Positions 44,150 through 52,186 of a stretch of 64,000 nt of DNA are shown here, piece after piece. A program made the position numbers and the translations under genes. This stretch comes from Cohnella fermenti. GTDB taxonomy: Bacteria; Bacillota; Bacilli; Paenibacillales; Paenibacillaceae. The number at the start of each line of letters is the position of its first letter. The stretch's first letter is position 1. The notes under the pieces are model-generated. The model saw nothing but the letters and a program-made list of their open reading frames with translations. It had not been told where the DNA came from and did not search any database. The stretch covers positions 1 through 64,000 of the forward strand of contig NZ_SSOB01000008.1 in the NCBI RefSeq assembly GCF_004801405.1, read 5' to 3'.

Positions 44150-45802
44150 TCACTCCGCCAGGCAGGGCAGCGCCTCCGCGGCGCTGACGCAATTGCGTCC
44201 GTTCCGCTTGGAAGCGTACAGCGCCTCGTCCGCCCTGCCGAGCAAGGAATCGAGCTTCTCGAGTTTATCGAGTTTATCGAATTTATCGAGCTTATCGGAT
44301 TTATCGAATTTATCGAGTTTCCCGGGCGCACCGCCGCCCGCCCGCGCTTCGGCCGCGCCGAAGCTGGACGTGAGCGCGATCGCTCCCTGCGGCGCTTGCG
44401 GCACTTCGAGCGGAGCCGTCTCGATGGCGATTCGCAGACTTTCGGCGAACCTCTGTCCGCCCGCCAAGTCGTACCCCGGCAAGGCAATGACGAACTCCTC
44501 GCCGCCGTATCTGGCGAACAGCATCTCCTCCTCCATCCGCCCGCGGCAGACCGAGACGACGTGGCGGATGACCTTGTCTCCCATATCGTGGCCATACGTA
44601 TCGTTAACCCGTTTGAAGAAGTCGATGTCGAACAGAACGACGGTGAACGGCCGCCCGCCTGAGGCGCACTGCTCGAGCAGCTCCCGGGCGAGACGGACGA
44701 AGTGGGTTCGATTATAGATCTGGGTCAGTCCGTCGTAATAGGCTTGATGCTCCAGCTCCGACTGCAGCCGCTTCAGCGCCGTGACGTTGGCCAGGGAGAG
44801 CAGATGTCCGGCCTCTTCTCCGTTGGGATGCTTCAGAACGGAGGTTCGAATCTGATAGCAGACGGGGGAGCCGCCCGATACCGTCCAGATGACCTTGTCC
44901 AGGCTGCCGTTCGGGAGCAGTCGGATCGAGGCGGGCATTCCCGTCAGCTCGCTCCAGAGAGGGTCGAAGTCCCGTCCGATCATGGAGGCCTGAAGCCCGG
45001 GGAAGATGCGCGCCGTCGTCCGATTATAATCGACCAGTCGCTCCGTCGAATCCAGAACGATGAAGCCGATCTCCGTGGTGTCGAAGATCGTCTCCTTGGC
45101 GATCGGCACGACGGTTAGTTGCCGATTGGCAAGAAGCGCCCACACATACAGTCCCGAGCTGACCGTCAGGCCGATCGGCACGGGATCGAATCCCGGCGGC
45201 AGCAGCTCGAACAAGTAAGCGAGCCCGGCTATCATCGGGGCGGCTTGCCCGCCGATAAGGGCCAGAAGCTGCGGGCGATAGGGCCGGCGCGATTGTCTCC
45301 ATCTGGCGAGCAGCAGGAAGAAGCAGATCAGCCAGCAGCAGAACACGAAGCTGTTGAAGACGATATACCATTCCGCGACTTCGATGACCAGATGAGGCGA
45401 GACCGGGTCGTCGCTTAAGCGGAATTGCTGGTAGAAGTAGCGGTGGCTGTCGTTCGTCGCGAGAATGATCCACGTGACGACGGGCATGGCGAACACGGCC
45501 GTCTGGAGAGGCCGGGCGAGCGGCGTGCCCAGGTAGCGGAGAACGATCAGCAGGCCGACGGGGACGGAGAAGGGCATCCCGATATATTCAAGCAGATTCC
45601 ACCGCTTGATCTCGTCAATCGTTTGGCTGCTCAGCTCGAAGGCATAGCCGAAGCTGTAGACCGCCAGCAGGGCCGAGTACAGGATCAGGAGACGGGAAGT
45701 CGGCACCCGGGTTCTTCGCGGGAAGACGTATAGGCATAGGAAGAGGTTAAATATTCCTGTGAGACTGATCGTCGTGATATACATCGTCAAGTGCGAGTTC
45801 AC
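44150..45802 (-). CDS. Seven-TM/PAS diguanylate cyclase
   Basis: A 550-residue protein: seven membrane segments resembling the histidine-kinase N-terminal 7TM region (1-220), a PAS-like domain (about 225-345, FIVLDSTERLVDYNRTTARI) and a GGDEF domain (about 360-545) with ALPGY after RYGGEEF, DIDFFKRVNDTYGHDMGD and the terminal RADEALYASKR. No RxxD inhibitory site precedes the active site. An Asp/Lys/Leu repeat (LDKFDKSDKLDKF...) interrupts the domain between its last strand and the final helix. GTG 45802 is best spaced from GGATGGAG; ATG 45817 is an alternative. Paralogue of the gene at 49.4 kb; convergent with the hybrid kinase. Confidence 0.88.
   Translation of the reverse strand: MNSHLTMYITTISLTGIFNLFLCLYVFPRRTRVPTSRLLILYSALLAVYSFGYAFELSSQTIDEIKRWNLLEYIGMPFSVPVGLLIVLRYLGTPLARPLQTAVFAMPVVTWIILATNDSHRYFYQQFRLSDDPVSPHLVIEVAEWYIVFNSFVFCCWLICFFLLLARWRQSRRPYRPQLLALIGGQAAPMIAGLAYLFELLPPGFDPVPIGLTVSSGLYVWALLANRQLTVVPIAKETIFDTTEIGFIVLDSTERLVDYNRTTARIFPGLQASMIGRDFDPLWSELTGMPASIRLLPNGSLDKVIWTVSGGSPVCYQIRTSVLKHPNGEEAGHLLSLANVTALKRLQSELEHQAYYDGLTQIYNRTHFVRLARELLEQCASGGRPFTVVLFDIDFFKRVNDTYGHDMGDKVIRHVVSVCRGRMEEEMLFARYGGEEFVIALPGYDLAGGQRFAESLRIAIETAPLEVPQAPQGAIALTSSFGAAEARAGGGAPGKLDKFDKSDKLDKFDKLDKLEKLDSLLGRADEALYASKRNGRNCVSAAEALPCLAE
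44250..44321 (-). repeat. In-frame 9-bp repeat tract inside the GGDEF domain
   Basis: About eight copies of a TTTATCGA(G/A) unit, coding for a charged (D-K-L/F)n insertion. The paralogue at 49.4 kb lacks it. Confidence 0.9.
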
Positions 45803-45946
45803 CGTGCTCGACTCCATCCTTCATCCATAACTGTCGTTACAAGTAGGTTACCATAGGATACTGTCGCGCGTACGATTTTTTTACAAAAATAGGACTCGAT
45901 TCGACGGCAGCTCCGGTTTATCCTCGCACGGGATTCTCCCCCTTGT

Positions 45947-46405
45947 TCACGATTGGCTCGACGGACGGGCATGACGAACGAACTTGCGGCCGTACTCCCG
46001 GCATTGCTCCTGCTCCTCCCGGCTCGGTCCGTATTCGATCTTCAGAGAATCCTGAACGATAGTCGCGCCGCGCTGTCGCAGCTTCTCTTCCAGAACATCG
46101 ACCGCTCCGCAATAAATTCGGTAGCTCATATCCCCGCTGCCGAATACGGCCGCCCGTCGGCCCTCGAGCGCAAGCTCCTCCAACTCGTCCGTGAAGTCCA
46201 GGAATTCATCGGGCAGCTCCCCGTCTCCCCACGTATAAGCGCCCAGCAGAAACGCGTCGTAGAGATACAAATCTTCCGCACGACACTCGTCTGCCAGAAT
46301 CAGCTTGGCCTCCGAGCCTTCGGTGCGGATTCCTTCCGCGATCAGTCCGGCGATGTCCTCCGTATTGCCTGTCAGGCTGGCGTAAACAATCAAGATCGTA
46401 CTCAT
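45947..46405 (-). CDS. Flavodoxin, Fur-controlled
   Basis: A 152-residue short-chain flavodoxin. The phosphate-binding loop is YASLTGNTEDIAG, the flavin loops are LLGAYTWGDGELPDEF and FGSGDMSYRIYCGAVD. It carries low-potential electrons and typically replaces ferredoxin when iron is scarce. A perfect Fur box (TTGATAATGATTATCAA, 46448-46464) lies 43 bp upstream, which supports induction under iron limitation together with the siderophore genes nearby. Monocistronic. Confidence 0.92.
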   Translation of the reverse strand: MSTILIVYASLTGNTEDIAGLIAEGIRTEGSEAKLILADECRAEDLYLYDAFLLGAYTWGDGELPDEFLDFTDELEELALEGRRAAVFGSGDMSYRIYCGAVDVLEEKLRQRGATIVQDSLKIEYGPSREEQEQCREYGRKFVRHARPSSQS

Positions 46406-46447
46406 GTTGTACTCCTCCTTAAGAGATAATGGGTACTCTCTATTTTA

Positions 46448-46464
46448 TTGATAATGATTATCAA
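46448..46464 (-). promoter_or_regulatory. Fur box of the flavodoxin gene
   Basis: TTGATAATGATTATCAA, a perfect palindrome containing the 7-1-7 consensus. Confidence 0.9.
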
Positions 46465-46670
46465 CTTCAATAAGCGATTGGTTTTATTTTGAAGTTGGCG
46501 GGCATGGCGCCTGCATTATTGGCCGATCTATGGCTGAGTTGCGTTCGCATTCGCGGATTCGCGGATTCACGGATAAGTCGTCATGTCCTCGTCATGTCCT
46601 GCCCCGTCCGCTCGTACACTGGATAGGAGGAAGCCTGTACGGAGGGCTTGCCGCAGCGGGAGGGGAAGAC

Positions 46671-47039
46671 ATGCGAATTACGTCCGGAGGGTATGAAGCG
46701 GTGTACCATGGCAGGGTGTTCGGTTACGGGCTGAATCCGATCCAGATCGTTCTGTCCGAGGAGCGCGACCCGCTCACGTTCGTGTTCAGCATCGAGAATG
46801 ATCCGGAGCGGGACGACTTCGACACGGACATTCGGCTCGTTCGCCAGGATACGGTGAAGATCGTCTGCGTCAACTTCCCCCGGGGCAAGCCGATCGGCAA
46901 CCGGGACATGATCCATCTCGGCGTGCTGAACAACCGGAAGCTGAGCCTGCGGTACGAGGTGAACATCCACTACGACCTGTCGACCTGGGTGCTGTCGTTC
47001 ACGTTCTTCGCGGGAGAGGGGGTTCCGGAGCATGAATAA
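46671..47039 (+). CDS. Small beta-rich protein (DUF6864-like)
   Basis: A 122-residue soluble protein beginning MRITSGGYEAVYHGRVFGYG, with alternating strands and a polar middle (ENDPERDDFDTDIRLV). I associate this pattern with a small conserved family annotated DUF6864; that link is from memory and tentative. Start at 46671 after GGGAGGGG. Its 3' end overlaps the next gene by 8 bp, so it and the small membrane protein are coupled and may work together. Confidence 0.6.
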   Translation: MRITSGGYEAVYHGRVFGYGLNPIQIVLSEERDPLTFVFSIENDPERDDFDTDIRLVRQDTVKIVCVNFPRGKPIGNRDMIHLGVLNNRKLSLRYEVNIHYDLSTWVLSFTFFAGEGVPEHE

Positions 47040-47349
47040 GCTGGAGATTCAGGACCCGAAGGTGGCCAGCAAGATCATCGCGGCGAACGCGGAGAGCGAG
47101 AAGCGCAAGGCGGAGCTGGGGGTGCTGGGGAGATTCTTCGGTTCCGGGGAAAATGTGCGGTTATACATCGTAGGAATGATAGCGCTTCTGATTCTGCTGA
47201 CCGCGCTGGCGTACACGATGATCCCGGATCGGTATCGCTCGGCGGAATTCGGACTTAAGGAGCTGTGGACGCTGGTGGTGCTGCCCGTGGAATCGACCAT
47301 TATCGGCTATCTGATCGGATCGAGGTCGGCAAGCTCATCCAACGGCTGA
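47032..47349 (+). CDS. Small two-TM membrane protein
   Basis: A 105-residue protein: amphipathic N-terminus with EKRKAELGVLGRFFG, then two membrane segments (about 45-63, IVGMIALLILLTALAYTMI, and 80-97). No family recognised. Translationally coupled to the preceding beta-rich protein gene (8-bp overlap); both are found only with each other here. A strong terminator follows at once. Confidence 0.6.
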   Translation: MNKLEIQDPKVASKIIAANAESEKRKAELGVLGRFFGSGENVRLYIVGMIALLILLTALAYTMIPDRYRSAEFGLKELWTLVVLPVESTIIGYLIGSRSASSSNG

Positions 47350-47382
47350 AGAGCCGCGCGGGGGAGTCCCCGGCGGCTCTTC
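47348..47382. terminator. Bidirectional terminator
   Basis: GAAGAGCCGC pairs perfectly with GCGGCTCTTC between two convergent genes. Confidence 0.75.
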
Positions 47383-47389
47383 GCCTGCA

Positions 47390-48349
47390 TCACGACTTGA
47401 TCTCGTTCATCTGGTCGATCAATTCGTCGACGGCCTGGTCGACCAAGTACGGGCCGTAATTCCACTTGTCGCGGGTGACGTTGATGATTCGGCCGTGCTG
47501 AACGGCGGGAATCGTCCGGTAGACGGGCTTCTGGATCATCTCCTTGAAGTTCGCCAGCTCCTCGTCCGTCATCTGCGTGAAGAAGTAGTCGGCCGGCTGG
47601 GCGACGAACGCTTCTTCCGACAGCGCGGCGCCTCCGTCTGAATATTGCTTCAACTGCTCCGGCATCTCGAAGCCGTAATCCTTGTAGATCAGCTTGCCGA
47701 GCGTGCCGCCTTCCCCGCCGATCAGGAACTCCCCTTCGTAATGGATAAACGTGATCGCCGTCGTGCCGGGAGCCAGCTTCACGTCGATATGGTCGCGAAT
47801 GCGCTGCAGCTTCTCCTCGAACTTGGCGATCCAGGCTTCCGCCTCGTCCTGGCGATTCATGATGTCGCCCATGTCGCGCAGCGTGTTGACGACATCCGGG
47901 TCCCCGCCCCAGGCGACCGCGATTGTCGGGGCGATCTTGCCGTAGTTCGCATAGCTGGCAGGATCGAAGTAGTCCGGCACGACGATCAGATCGGGCTGCA
48001 GCGCCGCGATCGTCTCTTCGCTGCCGAGTCCTTCTCCGATATTGCTCACGCCGGCCAGCTCATCGGGATATTGCTCCAGCGTTCCTTGATCGGCGCCGAC
48101 CGGCTTAAGACCGAGCGGAAGGAGGTAGCCTCCGTACACGACGACGACGGCTCTCTGCGGCGCGGCGGGAATCTCCACCCGATTGCCGAGAGCGTCCGTG
48201 TAGGTTCTTGTCCCCGACTCCGCAGCTTGTCCCGTCTCTTCCGATGCGCCGGGCACGTTGTTCGTTCCGGACCCGCCGCACGCGGCCAGCAGCAGGGAGA
48301 AGGCGAAGAGCAGGCTTGCCGCCAAGGTAGGCTTTAACGTTCGATTCAA
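47390..48349 (-). CDS. Nested siderophore-binding lipoprotein (alternative internal start)
   Basis: Reading the same frame from TTG 48349, 8 nt after GGGGTG, gives a 319-residue lipoprotein with a typical signal (MNRTLKPTLAASLLFAFSLL) and Cys24 in LLAAC, then FecB-like binding domain. A Fur box lies 26-40 bp upstream, where a promoter would be for an independent gene. If this start is used, it supplies a normal surface receptor, and the longer frame encodes the regulator with an accidental or functional tail. Confidence 0.6.
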   Translation of the reverse strand: MNRTLKPTLAASLLFAFSLLLAACGGSGTNNVPGASEETGQAAESGTRTYTDALGNRVEIPAAPQRAVVVVYGGYLLPLGLKPVGADQGTLEQYPDELAGVSNIGEGLGSEETIAALQPDLIVVPDYFDPASYANYGKIAPTIAVAWGGDPDVVNTLRDMGDIMNRQDEAEAWIAKFEEKLQRIRDHIDVKLAPGTTAITFIHYEGEFLIGGEGGTLGKLIYKDYGFEMPEQLKQYSDGGAALSEEAFVAQPADYFFTQMTDEELANFKEMIQKPVYRTIPAVQHGRIINVTRDKWNYGPYLVDQAVDELIDQMNEIKS

Positions 48350-49276
48350 TGCGTTCACACCCCATGTCACTTGTTGATAATGATTATCACTAAGACTATC
48401 AACACTATAATCGCCAGCGGCAGGCGGGGCAATGAACGAATTGGACGTCAATGTCGGACGAATTGAACCTTGCAGGCCGAGCAGCCGCATCCGGTATTGG
48501 ACCGGCGTGACTCCCGTCTGCTTCTTGAACAGCCTCGTAAAATAATACATATCCGAGTACCCCACGCTCTCGGCAATGTCGCGGATGGAGACGTCGGTCT
48601 CGGCCAGCAATTGCTTGGCACGGTTCATTCGGGCGTGAACAAGATGGGAGAGAGGGCTTCGCCCGTACTTGCGCCGGAACACCCGCGAGAGATAGTGCGG
48701 GCTGTAATGGAACGTCTGGGAGAGCGTCTCCATGGAGATCGCTTCGCGCAGACGGCTGCGGATATAATCGGCAATCTCGTCGGCCAGTTGAGGCTTGGCG
48801 GGCTGCTCGGCATCTTCGTTCAACTGGCGGAATTGCTCGTGTACGAATTGGTAGAACAGGCCGAACGCTTGAAGCTTGTCCAGCTCGCCGCCTTCCGTCC
48901 ACAGCGGGTGCATCCGCTCCAAGAGCTGGCGAAGGAGCCAGGGACGGCCCGCCTGGTAGTGATAGCGAAGAGAGTGCGCCGGCGTTCCGGACGCAAGCTC
49001 CAGCGGCTTATACAGAATCAGATAGTATTCCAGGGGCGGCCGATCGCTCCCGACAGACAGGCTGTCGCCGCGCACGCCGTGCAGCATCAGCTCGCGCCCG
49101 TTCGCCGTTCGCCCGCCATCGAGACGGATCGCGGCCTCCCCGCGGGAGACGAACAGGAACGCGTTCGCCGGCAGGCGATAAGGAGGTTCGCTTCCGGGCT
49201 GAGGCGCAATGCGCCGAATGTCCAGCAGCTTGACCGGCACCGTTCTCCAATCGCCAATCGCTCCCGCCTTGTCCAT
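47390..49276 (-). CDS. Continuous AraC regulator / siderophore-binding lipoprotein frame
   Basis: One uninterrupted 628-codon frame. Residues 1-170 form an AraC-type sensing region, 171-275 carry two helix-turn-helix motifs (ISMETLSQTFHYSPHYLSRV, VGYSDMYYFTRLFKKQTG), then a poor linker, then a lipoprotein signal with lipobox LLAAC and a FecB-type siderophore-binding fold (TYTDALGNRVEIPAAPQRAV to the stop). Btr of Bacillus also joins AraC and binding domains, but in the cytosol and without a lipobox. Here a signal peptide and a perfect Fur box (48375-48389) sit in mid-frame, so this may be two genes that lack an intervening stop. ATG 49276 follows AAAGGGGG by 8 nt. Confidence 0.75.
   Translation of the reverse strand: MDKAGAIGDWRTVPVKLLDIRRIAPQPGSEPPYRLPANAFLFVSRGEAAIRLDGGRTANGRELMLHGVRGDSLSVGSDRPPLEYYLILYKPLELASGTPAHSLRYHYQAGRPWLLRQLLERMHPLWTEGGELDKLQAFGLFYQFVHEQFRQLNEDAEQPAKPQLADEIADYIRSRLREAISMETLSQTFHYSPHYLSRVFRRKYGRSPLSHLVHARMNRAKQLLAETDVSIRDIAESVGYSDMYYFTRLFKKQTGVTPVQYRMRLLGLQGSIRPTLTSNSFIAPPAAGDYSVDSLSDNHYQQVTWGVNALNRTLKPTLAASLLFAFSLLLAACGGSGTNNVPGASEETGQAAESGTRTYTDALGNRVEIPAAPQRAVVVVYGGYLLPLGLKPVGADQGTLEQYPDELAGVSNIGEGLGSEETIAALQPDLIVVPDYFDPASYANYGKIAPTIAVAWGGDPDVVNTLRDMGDIMNRQDEAEAWIAKFEEKLQRIRDHIDVKLAPGTTAITFIHYEGEFLIGGEGGTLGKLIYKDYGFEMPEQLKQYSDGGAALSEEAFVAQPADYFFTQMTDEELANFKEMIQKPVYRTIPAVQHGRIINVTRDKWNYGPYLVDQAVDELIDQMNEIKS
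48375..48389 (-). promoter_or_regulatory. Fur box inside the AraC/lipoprotein frame
   Basis: TGATAATGATTATCA, perfect 7-1-7 palindrome, between the regulator and lipoprotein halves. Confidence 0.85.
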
Positions 49277-49400
49277 GCTCGCAGCCCCCTTTTGTGCCCG
49301 CAATATCGTCTTTAGCGATCATACCATTCCGCCTGGTCCTATGTTACCATAATGTTGCTTCCCGCTAGACACATAGAACGGATTGGAGAGATTCCCGCTC

Positions 49401-51005
49401 GTGGACTCCTACCTGACGACATTCGTAACGCTGGCCAGCACATCGGCCGTGCTGAACCTGTTCCTGTGCGCCTTCGTGTTCCTGAAGCGTCGGGATTACG
49501 GGGAACTGGCTTCTTCCTTCATTATGAGCGCGGCTGCAACCACGATTTATGCCTTCGGATACGCCTTCAGCCTGACTTCTTCGACACTTGGGCAATTGAA
49601 GTTCTGGAACGTCGTTCAATATATCGGGATGCCGTTCGCACCGCCGCTCGGGCTGCTGTTCGTCATGCGCTACCTCGGGAAGCGGGTCCCCAAGCGGGGG
49701 ATGGCCGCGCTTCTTGTCATTCCCGTGCTCAGCCTGCTTATCGACGCCACGAACGATCTTCATCACCTTCAGTATGCGGTTTACGAGACGGACCCGGCCC
49801 GCGGGGCCCCTTATGTTCATATCGAATACGGCATCTGGTTCGTTATTCAGGGGATTTTCCTGTTTAGCTGCATGTTGGCGGCGTTCCTTCTGCTGCTGGC
49901 TCGCTGGAAGGAGACGACCCGGCCTTACCGGCCGCAATTGCTCTCGCTGCTGTGCGGGCAGCTCGCACCGATGCTGACGGCTTTCCTCTACCTGGTGGGG
50001 ATTGCGCCGGAAGGGATCGATACGGTGCCGATGGTCGTCTGGATCTCCTCGGCGATGTTCCTCTGGGCGATCGTGTCCTCGCATATGCTGACGATCGTTC
50101 CGATTGCGAAGGAGACGATCTTCCACAGCATGAACGACGGCGTGCTTGTGCTCGACGGCCAGGACCGACTGGTCGAATTCAACAACGAGGCGAAGAGCAT
50201 GCTGGAAGGGCTGGACCGCTCCATGCTTGGACAACCTCTGGGGAAGGTATGGGCCGCCCTGTTCGGCACCGCCTTCCCGTTCGCCTCCCCGGCTCGGTCG
50301 GATAATGGGGAGCTCAGCCTGACGGTTCAGGGAACGGAGCGCATCTATCAATCGCGGGTGGCCGCTCTGCGGCGTTCCGGCCGGCAGGGCGAAGGTCGGC
50401 TGCTCATCTTCACCGACATTACCGAGCTCAAGAGACTGCAGACCCGGCTGGAGCATCTGGCCTATTATGACGAGCTGACGGGCATCTACAACCGGCGCGC
50501 GTTCTTCGAGCGCTGCCGGGCCGGCTTCGCCGAAGCGCGGAAGGAAGGGGAGCCGACGGCGGTTCTTCTGATGGACATCGACTTCTTCAAGAAGGTCAAC
50601 GACACGTACGGCCACGACACCGGCGACCGGCTGCTTGAGCACTTCGTCGCGGTGTGCCGGGCTTGCTTGTCTGAGGACGCCGGCCTGTCGGAGGACATGC
50701 TGTTCGCCCGCTATGGGGGCGAGGAATTCGTGCTGGCGCTGCGCGGGTTCTCGCCGGAGGAGAGCGTGGCTCTGGCGAATCGGGTGCGCGAGCGGGTCGC
50801 GGCGAATCCGCTGCTCACCGCCGAGGGCGAGATCGCCGTCACGTCGAGCATCGGCATCTCCGTATCCGCAGGCGAGCAGGAGGAGACGCTGCGGCAGCTT
50901 CTTCAGCGGGCCGACGAGGCTTTGTACGCCGCCAAGCGGAGCGGGCGGAACCGTTCCGTGTTGCACGAGGGTGCGGCGACGGCTCCCGCATCTTCCGCGC
51001 AATAA
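49401..51005 (+). CDS. Seven-TM/PAS diguanylate cyclase (paralogue)
   Basis: A 534-residue protein with the same layout as the 44.2 kb cyclase: seven membrane segments (1-215), PAS-like domain (about 225-345, GVLVLDGQDRLVEFNNEAK) and GGDEF (about 360-520) with MDIDFFKKVNDTYGHDTGD, RYGGEEF and RADEALYAAKRSGRN. The 7TM parts share SLLCGQLAPM/LALIGGQAAPM and RPYRPQLL, which marks a duplication. No RxxD inhibitory site. GTG 49401 is about 10 nt after GGAGAG; TTG 49383 is an alternative. Divergent from the AraC/lipoprotein frame. Confidence 0.88.
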   Translation: MDSYLTTFVTLASTSAVLNLFLCAFVFLKRRDYGELASSFIMSAAATTIYAFGYAFSLTSSTLGQLKFWNVVQYIGMPFAPPLGLLFVMRYLGKRVPKRGMAALLVIPVLSLLIDATNDLHHLQYAVYETDPARGAPYVHIEYGIWFVIQGIFLFSCMLAAFLLLLARWKETTRPYRPQLLSLLCGQLAPMLTAFLYLVGIAPEGIDTVPMVVWISSAMFLWAIVSSHMLTIVPIAKETIFHSMNDGVLVLDGQDRLVEFNNEAKSMLEGLDRSMLGQPLGKVWAALFGTAFPFASPARSDNGELSLTVQGTERIYQSRVAALRRSGRQGEGRLLIFTDITELKRLQTRLEHLAYYDELTGIYNRRAFFERCRAGFAEARKEGEPTAVLLMDIDFFKKVNDTYGHDTGDRLLEHFVAVCRACLSEDAGLSEDMLFARYGGEEFVLALRGFSPEESVALANRVRERVAANPLLTAEGEIAVTSSIGISVSAGEQEETLRQLLQRADEALYAAKRSGRNRSVLHEGAATAPASSAQ

Positions 51006-51011
51006 GACGGG

Positions 51012-51298
51012 GGGCCAGGCGGGGATGGTGGGGAGACGGGATGGCGGGATGGGTGGGATGGACGGATTGCGCGGCATAAGCGGGGATGTTACGGGACGAG
51101 CGGGATGAGTGGACTGGCGGGGATGGGCGGATTGGGCGAGATGAGCGGAACGAGCGGGATGGATGGGATGGGCGGATCGAGCGCGATGGGCGAGATAAGT
51201 GGGATGAGCGAAATTAGTGGAATGAGCGGATGGGCGGATTGGGTGGGACGAGTGGAGCGGGCGGGAGGGCGGACTGTGCGGGATGGACGGGATGAATA
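51012..51298. repeat. Degenerate minisatellite of GGGATGAGCGGA-like units
   Basis: Almost 290 bp of G-rich short repeats with variants of GGGATGGGCGGA, starting right after the cyclase stop codon. An open frame here (Met/Gly/Ser-only) is a by-product of the repeat. Confidence 0.85.
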
Positions 51299-51394
51299 AG
51301 CTTCCCACGCAATGGGGCCACGCGGCCGCGAAGCTGATGGAGCTTCGCGAGGCCACCGAATCACCGTCGCTTCCGCTGATCACCACCGAATTTT

Positions 51395-51567
51395 ATGTGA
51401 AAATTCACATTCGCGCAGCTCGATATCGGGCACTTTGAACGATTATATGTGAAAAATAGCGTATATGGAGAAAATTCCGTCCCGAAGTGCCGGATATATG
51501 TGAAAAACCACATAAAACGCCGCGATTGCCTCCCTATCCAAGCTGACGAATGTGAAAAATCACATAA
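51395..51567. repeat. Palindrome array B2: four units, 52/51/52-bp period
   Basis: Units start at 51395 (ATGTGAAAATTCACAT), 51447, 51498 and 51550 (ATGTGAAAAATCACAT). The whole array is colinear with array B3 at a constant offset of 5440 bp, including the spacers. Confidence 0.9.
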
Positions 51568-51753
51568 AATCGCAAAAGTCATCCAACCAGAGGCGCAAAT
51601 AGCGCAGCAGGAGAGCGGACAGCCTCCCCGACCAGCTCCCGAGATCCCCAACCGCAAGCTGATCTTGAAATTTTAATCCTGATGGCTCGGCGCAGACCTT
51701 ATCGGGTCGCACGAGTCGTTTTTGGATGGAGTGGAGTCTCGGCCATTCTGTAA

Positions 51754-51791
51754 AAGAAGGGGTGTCCAGAAGCGTTGGGGACACCCTTCTT
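51754..51791. terminator. Strong hairpin
   Basis: AAGAAGGGGTGTCC pairs with GGACACCCTTCTT around AGAAGCGTTG (one bulge). No gene ends nearby, so its role is unclear. Confidence 0.5.
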
Positions 51792-51796
51792 GGCGC

Positions 51797-51950
51797 GCTT
51801 CCGTTCCGACCGAGCTCCTCCAACCGCCCGCCTCGACCGCATTCGTCCAACCGCCCTCCTTCAATCACGCCCCTCCAACCGCGCTCCCCGCCCGTCCGCC
51901 CTCGACCACGCTTCCCCGACCGCGCCCCCTTCAACACATTATCCTCACCC
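51797..51950. repeat. C-rich degenerate tandem repeat
   Basis: Repeated variants of CCGCCCTCC and CCAACCG at roughly 12-13 bp intervals. With the G-rich minisatellite and array B2 it fills the 1.18-kb gene-free gap 51006-52186. Confidence 0.6.
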
Positions 51951-51991
51951 GCACTCCTCCGCAACAATCCACATTTCTCCGCGGACTTTCA

Positions 51992-52046
51992 TTGACAACC
52001 CGTGCGCTTGGTTTTATAATGACCATTGGAATGATAATCATTATCA
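51992..52046 (+). promoter_or_regulatory. Promoter and Fur box of the siderophore transporter operon
   Basis: TTGACA (51992-51997), 17 bp, TATAAT (52015-52020), then TGATAATCATTATCA (52032-52046), a perfect Fur box over the transcription start. Confidence 0.92.
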
Positions 52047-52186
52047 ATCGACTAAAGGTGTCTTCGGAGCCCCAATTGGTGCCGAAGCGGCTCTGTGTCG
52101 GTGACGGATAGGATAAGGCGATTCGATTCGCTCCTTCTCCTTATCCGACATTCTAAAAAAATATAAGAATAGGGTGGGTCTGCACA

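Noticed and set aside
51105-51299. Met/Gly/Ser-rich small open frame
   Set aside because: Entirely made of the degenerate GGGATGAGCGGA repeat; no ribosome site.
49365-51386. 673-codon open frame antisense to the diguanylate cyclase
   Set aside because: The N-terminal 150 residues are low-complexity Pro/Ser/His from the minisatellite and the rest is opposite to a well-supported gene.
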